Shown here: piece by piece, positions 45,742 through 53,336 of the stretch | Numbering within the stretch: the stretch's first letter is position 1 | How the letters are laid out: each line of letters begins with the position of its first letter | From: Haloferax gibbonsii ATCC 33959 | GTDB taxonomy: Archaea > Halobacteriota > Halobacteria > Halobacteriales > Haloferacaceae | Direction of reading: 5' to 3' | DNA: 64,000 nucleotides | Assembly (NCBI RefSeq): GCF_000336775.1 | Contig: NZ_AOLJ01000005.1 | Coordinates: forward strand, 86,153-150,152 | The notes under the pieces: model-generated | What the model was told of the DNA's origin: nothing | Databases searched by the model: none | What the model saw: only the letters and a program-made list of their open reading frames with translations | Position numbers and translations under genes: made by a program

Positions 45742-46650
45742 TCAGAGAAGGAACTGGAGGACGACGAAGAGCGTCACGACCGAGACGGCGGTGGTGGCGA
45801 ACACGTTTATCGACGCGAGGTCGGCGTCGCCGCCGAGTTCGTTCGCGTAGATGAACGACGAGACGGCGGTCGGCGTCGCGAGCATCGTCACGCCGGCTTG
45901 GACCGTCGTCCAACTCGACGCGAGCGTCGAGAACACCGCGAAGGCGACGAGCGGCATCAAGATGACCTTGCTACCGACGACGGCCCCGACGGTGCGGAGG
46001 TCGAGCGACTCGGCGGAGACGGTGAGCGACGCGCCGATGGAGAGCAGCGCCACGGGGAGCGCGAGCGAGGCGAGCGCGTCGAGGCCCGTCACGAGAACCC
46101 CGGGGACGCCGAGGCCGAGCCCGGAAAAGGAGAGCCCCAACACGAGCGCCGGGATGACCGGCGTCTTGAGCACGCCGATGAACTCCTCTTTGAACGACAC
46201 GTCAGCGCCGTTGACGAGGACGAGAACGGTGATGGTGAGCGGGACGTGGGTGAGCGCGCCGACGCCGAGGATGACGCTCGCCTTCGCCGTCGTGAGCGAG
46301 CCGAACGTCGAAGCGACGAGCGGGAGGCCGAGGAAACCGAGGTTGGAGTAGTACGACTGGACGATGGCGACGCTCCGAACCGAGTCCGGCGACACCCGGC
46401 GGTGGACGACCCAGCCGACGGCGAGCATGGTGAAGAGGACGAGCCAGAAGCCCAGAAGGAGCGTCGGCTCGATGACCTCGCGAATCGGTTGGTCGTACGT
46501 CGAGGTGAACACGAGCGCGGGGAGCGCGAAGGCGAACGCGAAGAACGTGAGCTTGTCGCGGCGGCTACTGTCGAGGAGGCCGAGACGCTTCGCTAGCGCC
46601 CCGAGGCAGAGCACCCCGAGCATGTAGCCCAGATTTGCGGCGACGGTCAT
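45742..46650 (-). CDS. AEC (auxin efflux carrier) family transporter
   Basis: 302 residues with about ten membrane helices in the AEC arrangement: two five-helix halves, a YYSNLGFLGLPLV motif in the middle and SLALPVALLSIGASL followed by TPTAVSSFIYA in the second half. Family members move small carboxylates or amino acids. In this setting it could export or import an organic acid such as lactate or a sugar acid, but that is only positional inference. Confidence 0.82.
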   Translation of the reverse strand: MTVAANLGYMLGVLCLGALAKRLGLLDSSRRDKLTFFAFAFALPALVFTSTYDQPIREVIEPTLLLGFWLVLFTMLAVGWVVHRRVSPDSVRSVAIVQSYYSNLGFLGLPLVASTFGSLTTAKASVILGVGALTHVPLTITVLVLVNGADVSFKEEFIGVLKTPVIPALVLGLSFSGLGLGVPGVLVTGLDALASLALPVALLSIGASLTVSAESLDLRTVGAVVGSKVILMPLVAFAVFSTLASSWTTVQAGVTMLATPTAVSSFIYANELGGDADLASINVFATTAVSVVTLFVVLQFLL

Positions 46651-46748
46651 ACCCTCCCATCGAACAGGGGGGTCCTTCCGTGTTACGCTCGCGGAGATTT
46701 CGTTCGGAAAATTCGACTACGAGAGCGTCTGAGTCGCGCACATCCCGG

Positions 46749-47783
46749 TCAATCGTCCATGAGAGATTCGAGCTCGCGCGCGAGGCGCTCGCCGATGCGA
46801 ACCATCGCGTCGTCGCCGGGGTGAACGAGGTCGGTCGTCATCCCGCTGGCGGTCGGCAGGAGGTCGGGACCCTCCACGAGGTGGACGTTGTCGTAGCCGC
46901 ACTCGGCGACCACGTCGCGGAGGTGCTGGCGGAACGTCTCGGAGAGCGTCGCTTCCTCGTGGTCTCGTTTGTATTCGCGCACGTGCGGGAACAGCGTGAT
47001 GCAGGCGACGGGTTTCGTCGGGTTCGCCGCGGCGACGGTCTCGACCATGTCCGCGGCCCGGTCGCGGAACTCGTCGGGCGAGAACCGACCGACCATGTTC
47101 ACCGAAAGCGAGAGCGTCGCCACGTCCCAGTCGTCGCGGGCGGCGATGTGCTCGGCCATCGCGGGGTCGCAGTAGGCGGTCCCGCAGGAGCCGAGGTTTA
47201 TCGGGTCCGCGCCGAGTCGCCGCGCCGTCTGGTTGACGTACGTGAGCATCTCCGCCGACGGGGCCTCGCCCTCGGTAATCGACGTGCCGTACGCGAGGTA
47301 TCGGAGGCTCGGCACCTCGTCGGCGGTCGGCGGCCGCCGCGCGCCCTCGACGTCGTGGTAGTAGATGTGGCCGCCGCGGTGGTCGCCGGGGAAGACGAGT
47401 CGACACACGTCGGGCGCGTAGCGCATCTCGCCGGTCGCTTCGGGGTCGAGGTCGGAAAGCGACTCCGGGGGAGATAGTTCGACCGTCTTCGGTTCCGGCC
47501 CGAGCGTGAACTCCTCGCCTGTCGCCTGAAAGTCCCCCCAGAACGGACGAACGAGGCTGTTTCGCTCCTCGGAGGAGAGCGTGATACGAACCGTCTCCTC
47601 CGGGACGAACCGTATCTCGGTCCCCGCCGGGTGAGACATCCGCGTCTGCGCGCCGGTGTTCAGGCCGCTCCTGACCGCCTCCGGAACGCGGAGCAATCGA
47701 AGTCCCTCGCGGGGCCGAACCCGTTGGAGCGCCCTGACGTTGTGGAACTGAATGTCGTCGTGCTGGATATCGTCGTGCTGCAT
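46749..47783 (-). CDS. SGNH/GDSL-type hydrolase, candidate carbohydrate esterase
   Basis: 344 residues from the ATG at 47783 (MQHDDIQHDDIQFHN, a short duplicated start). SGNH blocks: nucleophile Ser168 in YGTSITEG, Gly201 (NLGSCG), Asn229 (SLSVNM), Asp318 and His321 (DLVHPGD). The N-terminal ~155 residues form a separate, probably beta-rich, domain. No signal peptide. Members deacetylate sugars and pectic oligomers, which fits the neighbours. The extended region upstream carries two palindromes (47896-47936). Confidence 0.8.
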   Translation of the reverse strand: MQHDDIQHDDIQFHNVRALQRVRPREGLRLLRVPEAVRSGLNTGAQTRMSHPAGTEIRFVPEETVRITLSSEERNSLVRPFWGDFQATGEEFTLGPEPKTVELSPPESLSDLDPEATGEMRYAPDVCRLVFPGDHRGGHIYYHDVEGARRPPTADEVPSLRYLAYGTSITEGEAPSAEMLTYVNQTARRLGADPINLGSCGTAYCDPAMAEHIAARDDWDVATLSLSVNMVGRFSPDEFRDRAADMVETVAAANPTKPVACITLFPHVREYKRDHEEATLSETFRQHLRDVVAECGYDNVHLVEGPDLLPTASGMTTDLVHPGDDAMVRIGERLARELESLMDD

Positions 47784-48422
47784 ACCGTGTGAGTCTCGCA
47801 CACGCCGCACCTACTTATCGCTACCTCCAGCGACCGACGCGCGGCGGCGAGCGCGGCGAGATTCGGCGCGAGACGAGCCCTCGTCCGGCAGTCGGGTTCC
47901 CGAGGCGGGAAAATTACAGACATATGTTTGTAATTTGTCGGCGGCTATAGCGCCGAATTCGCGCGTTCGCCGTTCGGAGCGGCGAGCCAAAAAGAACCTC
48001 AAACCAGCTAAACCCCCGATTCAACGCAGTTAGAGGCTCGAAACGACCCGTTCGCAAGCAGGGAACGGGAAACCCATCGAGAGTGAACAATGAGGCACAA
48101 TTCGGCGATTGTTCGTTCGCTAGTGGCGAACAAAATCGGGTGGTACGCGGACCGCGCGGCGCTCAGTCTCCGGAGGGCTGTCCGCTCGGCTGCCCGAAGT
48201 GAGGAGTAACGCAGTTGTCACGGGTCGAGAGCCGATGGGTTACAAACGGACCGATGAGACAACGGCTCGGCAACGGAGTGAGGACGGCGAGACGACGAAA
48301 AGCGGTGGTGGGGCGCGTCCGACCGATGCGGCCGGGTGGCGTCAGACAGGTGTGGTGAGCGTGGTCAGTCGGTGTCGCTGCGGTCGGAGCCGTCGGTTCG
48401 CGCTCCGGTCGCAGTCGTCGGT
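47784..48422. other. 639-base regulatory or non-coding region
   Basis: Between two minus-strand genes. Near the SGNH start is a minus-strand TATA-like GCGATAAGTA (about 47811-47820). The palindromes at 47896-47936 follow. From 47940 to 48422 no frame looks haloarchaeal; short GAACAA/TTGTTC words near 48086-48132 could pair. A small RNA is possible but not demonstrable by eye. Confidence 0.4.
47896..47936. promoter_or_regulatory. Paired palindromes: IclR-like site and 26-bp AT-rich palindrome
   Basis: GTTCCC-GAGGC-GGGAAA (47896-47912) matches 15 of 17 bases of the site at 43312-43328. It adjoins a 26-base near-perfect palindrome (47911-47936) centred on ACATATGT, with outer arms AAATTACA/TGTAATTT and one mismatched pair. 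Likely operator cluster about 110-150 bases upstream of the SGNH hydrolase gene. Confidence 0.55.
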
Positions 48423-49361
48423 TCAGTCGATGACGCGGGCGATGCCGTCGTCGAGTTCCTCGTACAGTTCCTCGGCGCGGCGCTCGTCGGCGGCCGACAG
48501 CGACCGAATCGGCTCGCGGACGTTCCCGCCGTGCAGGCCGGCCAGTTCGAGGCCTTTCTTCACCGCGGAGACGCTGATCGCGCCGGGCAGGTCGTTGTCC
48601 TCGCCCGTCTCGCCGCGGAAGTCCTGGAAGGGAAGCGTCAGGTCGCGAATCTCGCGGGCGTGCTCCCAGTTCTCCTCGGTGAGCGCCTCGAACAGCGCGA
48701 GGCCGATTTCCGGGCGGAAGTTACTGACGCCCGCGGAGAATCCCTCGATACCCTCGTTCCAGAACGAGACGGCGAAGGGTTCGGCGAGGCCGTCCACCCA
48801 GACCACGTCGTCGTCCGCGGCGGCGACGGCGGAGCCGAGTTTGACCGGGTCCTCGATGGCGTACTTGACGCCGACGACGCCCTCGATGCGCGAGAGGTCG
48901 CGGAGGAAGGAGACCGAGGGGTCGAAGCCGCGGACGTAGGGAACGAGCGGCGTGTCGGTCGCGGCGTCGAGCTTCTCGTAGTAGCGGAGCAGTCCGCGCT
49001 CGTGGACGTAGGTGTGGTCCGGCGGCATGACCATCATCGCGTCCACGCCGATGCGGTCGTAGGCTTCCATCAGGTCGGTCGCGGCCTTCGTCGACCCGCC
49101 GACGCCGGCGAGGACGCAGGCGCTGTCGGGGAGCGCTTCGACGCTCGTCTCCGTCACGTCGACGCGCTCCTGTTGGGTCAGCGAGTGATATTCGCTGATG
49201 TTCGCGGCCGCGAGGAACGACGAGATACCGTCGCCGGAAAGCGACTTCGCGTTAGCTTCGAGTTTGTCGTGTTCGATCTCCAGGTCGTCGTCGAACGGCG
49301 TGAGCAAGCCGACGGCGACGCCACGGAGACGACTACGTACACGGTCGTCTGCGAGTGGCAT
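48423..49361 (-). CDS. DHDPS-family lyase, probable 5-dehydro-4-deoxyglucarate dehydratase (KdgD-like)
   Basis: 312 residues from the ATG at 49361. Class I aldolase fold of the dihydrodipicolinate synthase family: ISEYHSLTQQER, PLVPYVRG (Tyr142) and Schiff-base Lys166 in GVVGVKYAIED. The C-terminal AISVSAVKKGLELAG then GNVREPIRSL resembles KdgD rather than DapA. KdgD dehydrates and decarboxylates 5-keto-4-deoxyglucarate to 2-oxoglutarate semialdehyde. Divergent from uronate dehydrogenase, the first enzyme of the same pathway. KDG aldolase is the alternative. Confidence 0.82.
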   Translation of the reverse strand: MPLADDRVRSRLRGVAVGLLTPFDDDLEIEHDKLEANAKSLSGDGISSFLAAANISEYHSLTQQERVDVTETSVEALPDSACVLAGVGGSTKAATDLMEAYDRIGVDAMMVMPPDHTYVHERGLLRYYEKLDAATDTPLVPYVRGFDPSVSFLRDLSRIEGVVGVKYAIEDPVKLGSAVAAADDDVVWVDGLAEPFAVSFWNEGIEGFSAGVSNFRPEIGLALFEALTEENWEHAREIRDLTLPFQDFRGETGEDNDLPGAISVSAVKKGLELAGLHGGNVREPIRSLSAADERRAEELYEELDDGIARVID

Positions 49362-49386
49362 GGTACAGTCAATCTGAGTCAACCGT

Positions 49387-49564
49387 GATAAAGGCATCGT
49401 CAACCCCTGAATCCGGTGTTCGCGCGCGAGAGCGCCCGCGAGTGGCCCATCCGCGAATCAACAGTCAGGCTTTGTGAACTATCGAAACGGTCGGGGGGTC
49501 GATTCCCGGCCGACGAGCGACGCCGGCGCGAAGTCGGATTTCGCGGTCACCCATCAATTTATTA
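49387..49564. promoter_or_regulatory. Divergent promoters of kdgD-like and uronate dehydrogenase genes
   Basis: Minus-strand CCTTTATC (49387-49394) is about 29 bases from the start at 49361. Plus-strand TTTATTA (49558-49564) is about 27 bases from the ATG at 49588. Both fit leaderless transcripts. The ~150 bases between presumably hold shared control sites. Confidence 0.55.
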
Positions 49565-49587
49565 CGATTTGGTCAGAGTGGATTCGT

Positions 49588-50427
49588 ATGGACGTCTTGA
49601 TGACCGGCGTCTATGGCCGGTGCGGCACCGCAGTCATAGACCACCTGCACGACGACGACGACTACGACTTCACGTACTTCAACCGCTCCGACCGTCCCGA
49701 CGACCACCCCTACGGTGGCTACGACACCGTCGTCGGCGACGTGTCCGACTACGACGCCCTCAACGACGCCGCGGAGGGACAGGACGCCATGATCCACATG
49801 GCGGCGTACCCCTACACCGACGGCACGTGGGAGGACATCTTCGAGCCCAACATCATCGGGATGTACAACGCGCTCGAAGTCGCCCGCGAGAACGAAATCG
49901 AGTCGTTCGTCTTCCTCTCGACCAACCACGTCATGGGCGGCTACGAGGACGAGTTCTCCCCCGAGATTTACGAGCCGGGTCACGGCCTCGTCGTCGGCCA
50001 CGACGACCCCGTCCGCCCCGACTCGTTCTACGGCGCGTCGAAGGCCTACGGCGAGGACATGGGCCGATACTACGTCGAGAACTACGAATACCCCAAGCAG
50101 TTCTACGCCCTCCGGGTATGCAGCGTCCGGATGCCGGAGTACGACCACCCCTACGGCGACGCCGAGCAGGCCGTCGAGAACGGCGAGTTCGAGCGCGGGA
50201 GCGCCGAGTACGAAGAGACCGTCGGGCGCATGAAGGCGATGTGGCAGTCCCGCCGCGACTTCGCCCACGAAATCGACTGCTGTCTGCAGGACGACAACGT
50301 CGAGTTCGGTATCTTCAGCGGCGTGAGCGACAACCAGCGCCGGTGGTACGACCTCGAACACGCCCGCTCGCAGATCGGGTACCACCCGCAGGACGACGGC
50401 GAGGAGTGGGATAGCCCGCCGGAGTAG
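49588..50427 (+). CDS. udh: NAD-dependent epimerase-fold protein, probable uronate dehydrogenase
   Basis: 279 residues from the ATG at 49588. Extended-SDR fold with GVYGRCG at 7-13, Ser111 in LSTNHVMGGY, Tyr148 and Lys152 (RPDSFYGASK). The blocks NIIGMYNALEVARE, STNHVMG, RPDSFYGASKAYGEDM and DNQRRWYDLEHARSQIGY align by eye with bacterial uronate dehydrogenases. It oxidises galacturonate or glucuronate to the aldarolactone. TATA box at about -27. Divergent from the KdgD-like gene. Confidence 0.8.
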   Translation: MDVLMTGVYGRCGTAVIDHLHDDDDYDFTYFNRSDRPDDHPYGGYDTVVGDVSDYDALNDAAEGQDAMIHMAAYPYTDGTWEDIFEPNIIGMYNALEVARENEIESFVFLSTNHVMGGYEDEFSPEIYEPGHGLVVGHDDPVRPDSFYGASKAYGEDMGRYYVENYEYPKQFYALRVCSVRMPEYDHPYGDAEQAVENGEFERGSAEYEETVGRMKAMWQSRRDFAHEIDCCLQDDNVEFGIFSGVSDNQRRWYDLEHARSQIGYHPQDDGEEWDSPPE

Positions 50428-50568
50428 TCCCGAACGTCCGAGCCACGTCCCGCTGTCTGTCCCGTCTGTCCCATTTTCGATTCTTCTGCCGACGCGTCGT
50501 CGCTGACGCAAGCCGACCTGATTCTGCAATTAACTTTATGTGTATTTGTTAAAAACGGGTTCGTGGGT

Positions 50569-52221
50569 ATGAAAGACACACCCACAGCCAGCGATTCGAA
50601 CCGAGCCTCGCTCACCAGACGAACCGCGCTCGCGCTCCTCGGGGGCACGGGTGTCGCGGCGCTGTCCGGCACCGCGGCCGCCCAGTCCGACGACGAACGC
50701 GAGGGCGACGAGAGTCGCGGGAACGGTCGCGGAACCGACGGAAAGCCGTGGAATCGAGACGTCGACGCGAACGGGAACAGCCTGTATAACCTCGCGTCGC
50801 TCGACGTGGACCACCTCTACACCTCGGCGCGCGACGCCGACGTCATCGTCTGGAAGGACGACGACGGGACGTTCCACGCGGACGGCGCGGACGGCGAAGT
50901 CGCGTCGGGCGACGGCGTCGTACCGGTCGCGCAGGCGGCCGTCGACAGCCTCACCGAGGGGCGGACGTGGAACGAGAAGGTGCTCATCGCCTCGCCCGGC
51001 GAGATTACCGGCGCGGACGGCAACCTCGAACTCCCGAGTTACACGACTCTCGACGCGCCGGTGACGCTCTCGATTCCGGACGGGGAGTCGGTGCCGCCGG
51101 TCGTCCGGGCCGTCGGCGCGGAACACGTCGAGGTAGAGTCCCTCGTCGTCGACGGGCCCGCGGCGATGGGTGTCCGGCTCACCAGTTGTTCGAACGTCCG
51201 TCTCGGCGACATCCGCATCACGGGCGTGACGAGCGACGGCATCCGCATCGACGGGCGGGGCGACGCGCCCCGGTCGACCGACATCCAGATGGGACAGATA
51301 TACATCGAGGGGAACGGCCACCACGGCGTCGAGACCTACGGCGTCGACCGCATCCAAATCGAGCAGGTCGTCGGCAACGACCCCGCGAGCTGCGTCGTCC
51401 TCCTCAACGACACCGTCGACGCGACGGTGAACAGCGTCGTCGGCCTCGAACCCGGCGGCCCCGCGGGCTACGCGACGTTCCGCGTCGCCAACGGCGCGCA
51501 CGACGTGACGGTCGGCGAGGTCGTCAGCCGCGGCGGCAATCGAGGCGTCTTCGGCGTCTCCGAGTGTTACGACATCACCATCGGCCACGTCAACATCGAG
51601 GGCGCGGAGGACCAGGGTATTCTCATCCAGAACTGCCGGGACTTCACCGTGCAGGGCGGCGTCGTCAAGAACACGAACGGCGACGGCGTCCGCATCGACT
51701 CGCGGAACGACGGCGAACAGCTTCCCGCGGAGGGCATCTCCATCAGCAACCTCCGGGTCTACGACGACCGCGACGAGCCGAAACAGACGTGGGGAATCCT
51801 CGAAACCGGCCCGGCGTGCAACCACAACCGCATCGTCAACAACGACGTGCGGGGCGGCGGAACGACCCGGAACATCGGGATTTTCTCGAACACCACGGTC
51901 GTGCGGGACAACGTCGGCGGCGGCTTCGCCGACGGCGAGGTGACGCTCTCGGCCGGCGAGTCGCCCGCGGCCCGCGTCGAGGGAATCAGCGAGTTCCCCG
52001 ACGTGACCATCCCGGGGAGCGTCGACGAACCGGAGGACTTCGAGGCGTCGGCGCTCTCGGTCCGCGCGAAGCCCGCGACCACGGGGTCGTCGGAGACGTA
52101 CGCGTGGGAGAGCTACGTGGAATGGAACGGCTCCGCCGGGAGTTGGGACCTCGTCTTCGAGTGGCGCACCGACCCCGGCGTCGACGTGCCGCTCGACTAC
52201 GTCGTGGACAAGACGCGCTGA
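50569..52221 (+). CDS. Tat-exported right-handed beta-helix protein, candidate polysaccharide lyase or hydrolase
   Basis: 550 residues from the ATG at 50569; a GTG at 50563 is also in frame. Tat signal TRRTALALLGGTGVAALSG then TAAAQ, probably cleaved and secreted. After an acidic spacer come many repeats of the parallel beta-helix kind (SNVRLGDIRITGVTSDGIRI, RDFTVQGGVVKNTNGDGVRI, GISISNLRVYDD). The C-terminal ~60 residues look like a separate beta domain. No catalytic signature of a named PL or GH family is evident. As the only clearly exported, non-transporter protein in the locus it could make the first cut of the polymer or bind it. Confidence 0.7.
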   Translation: MKDTPTASDSNRASLTRRTALALLGGTGVAALSGTAAAQSDDEREGDESRGNGRGTDGKPWNRDVDANGNSLYNLASLDVDHLYTSARDADVIVWKDDDGTFHADGADGEVASGDGVVPVAQAAVDSLTEGRTWNEKVLIASPGEITGADGNLELPSYTTLDAPVTLSIPDGESVPPVVRAVGAEHVEVESLVVDGPAAMGVRLTSCSNVRLGDIRITGVTSDGIRIDGRGDAPRSTDIQMGQIYIEGNGHHGVETYGVDRIQIEQVVGNDPASCVVLLNDTVDATVNSVVGLEPGGPAGYATFRVANGAHDVTVGEVVSRGGNRGVFGVSECYDITIGHVNIEGAEDQGILIQNCRDFTVQGGVVKNTNGDGVRIDSRNDGEQLPAEGISISNLRVYDDRDEPKQTWGILETGPACNHNRIVNNDVRGGGTTRNIGIFSNTTVVRDNVGGGFADGEVTLSAGESPAARVEGISEFPDVTIPGSVDEPEDFEASALSVRAKPATTGSSETYAWESYVEWNGSAGSWDLVFEWRTDPGVDVPLDYVVDKTR

Positions 52222-52249
52222 AGCGGCCGTCGCACCCGGCGGCTGACGG

Positions 52250-52281
52250 CCGACGTGGACGACTGCCGACGTGGACGATTG
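52250..52281. repeat. Short tandem repeat
   Basis: Two adjacent 16-base units (CCGACGTGGACGACTG and the same with one C to T change), followed by a degenerate third, just after the beta-helix gene. Confidence 0.5.
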
Positions 52282-52358
52282 CCGACGGCTGATGACGAAC
52301 GACTGCGCGGTCGATGAGTCCGAAAAACAGGTGACGGTTCAGACCGCCGCGGCGACGC

Positions 52359-52820
52359 TCACTCGGTGTGAAGCGTCACGTAGCCGTCGAAGTTGAGAAT
52401 CACGAACTGCGCGAGGTCGCCGAACAGCGCCTTCCCGGTCGGCGAGCGGTTCCGACCGAGGATGAACACGTGGTCTGCGCCCTCCTCTTCTGCGACTTCG
52501 ATGACCGTCTCGGCGCGCTCTTTCTCACTGGCGATTCGCGGGACGATTTCGTAGGACACCTCGTCGTCGGTCCCGAAGACCTCTCGGGCGACTTCCTCGG
52601 CGTCGTTCATCGCGCCCTTGAACGCGTCCTGTTCCGTGTACGACGTGTGCTCGACGTCGCCGATGGTGTCGAGGACCTCCTGAGTCTCCTCGAACTCGTC
52701 TTCGGTGAGCGTGACGAGGAGGACGAGGTCGGCGTCCGCGCCGAGCGCGTGTTCTCTGGCCTCCCGGAGGAGGTCCGCGTGTAAGTCGGTGTTCTCGATG
52801 AGTACTAATCCTCTGTCCAT
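52359..52820 (-). CDS. Universal stress protein (UspA family)
   Basis: 153 residues. UspA fold with the C-terminal nucleotide-binding pattern GRNRSPTGKALFGDLAQFVI, a variant of G-2x-G-9x-G-[S/T], and an acidic haloarchaeal surface. Stand-alone USP. Not obviously connected to the sugar locus; convergent with the beta-helix gene. Confidence 0.82.
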   Translation of the reverse strand: MDRGLVLIENTDLHADLLREAREHALGADADLVLLVTLTEDEFEETQEVLDTIGDVEHTSYTEQDAFKGAMNDAEEVAREVFGTDDEVSYEIVPRIASEKERAETVIEVAEEEGADHVFILGRNRSPTGKALFGDLAQFVILNFDGYVTLHTE

Positions 52821-52991
52821 GCACCTGCATTTCGTCTCGTCTTATCTAAGTCTACCGCAGGAACGGACGGCGCGGGCGGGGTCGGCGGGAGTGCGAGCCA
52901 CCGGACCGCGCTCTTCTCACTCGCGTGCGACGCGCGACTCGTCGCCCGGCGGGGCAGTATACTGAAATACACCGCGGTACTCTACGTAGGC

Positions 52992-53213
52992 ATGCCCGAA
53001 ACGAGTCTCGCCGACGTGCTCCGCGACTACGAGACCCGGATGAAGTTCGTCCTCGTCATCTCGCTGGCCTCTATCGTCCTGCTACTCATCTCGCTCCCGT
53101 CTATCGAGCCGGGAACGACGACCCACGCGCTCGTCTACCTCCAGCTGACGACGTTCGGCGGGTTGGCGGTCCTGATGCTCGGACTCCTCCTGTGGACGGC
53201 CAGAAGCGCGTGA
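52992..53213 (+). CDS. Small two-helix membrane protein
   Basis: 73 residues. Two hydrophobic helices (FVLVISLASIVLLLISL and GLAVLMLGLLLWTA) joined by a short polar loop, with an amphipathic acidic N-terminus. No family recognised. A perfect inverted repeat at 53231-53243 follows the stop. Its place before the ABC operon may be incidental. Confidence 0.55.
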   Translation: MPETSLADVLRDYETRMKFVLVISLASIVLLLISLPSIEPGTTTHALVYLQLTTFGGLAVLMLGLLLWTARSA

Positions 53214-53230
53214 GAGACGTTCATCGAACC

Positions 53231-53243
53231 CTGACAGTCAGGA
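53231..53243. terminator. Hairpin after small membrane protein gene
   Basis: CCTGACAGTCAGG, perfect 6-bp arms about one base, 17 bases after the stop codon. The minimal loop makes an operator equally possible. Confidence 0.3.
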
Positions 53244-53249
53244 ATCACA

Positions 53250-53333
53250 ACTATGATAGTTATTTTCTCTGGCACGGCCAGTATGGACAAATCCAGTATC
53301 TATATTAACCGGGAGTATCATGATAGATGATAC
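53250..53333 (+). promoter_or_regulatory. Promoter with two inverted repeats upstream of oligosaccharide importer
   Basis: AACTATGATAGTT (53250-53262) is a perfect inverted repeat. TATATTA (53301-53307) is about 33 bases before the ATG. GTATCAT-GATAG-ATGATAC (53315-53333) sits between TATA box and start codon, over the likely transcription start, the classical place for a repressor site. Confidence 0.55.
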
Positions 53334-53336
53334 CGC

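Noticed and set aside
47752-48033. 93-codon plus-strand frame overlapping the SGNH start
   Set aside because: Cys/Arg/Ser-rich, overlaps the real gene and the palindromes; no family resemblance.
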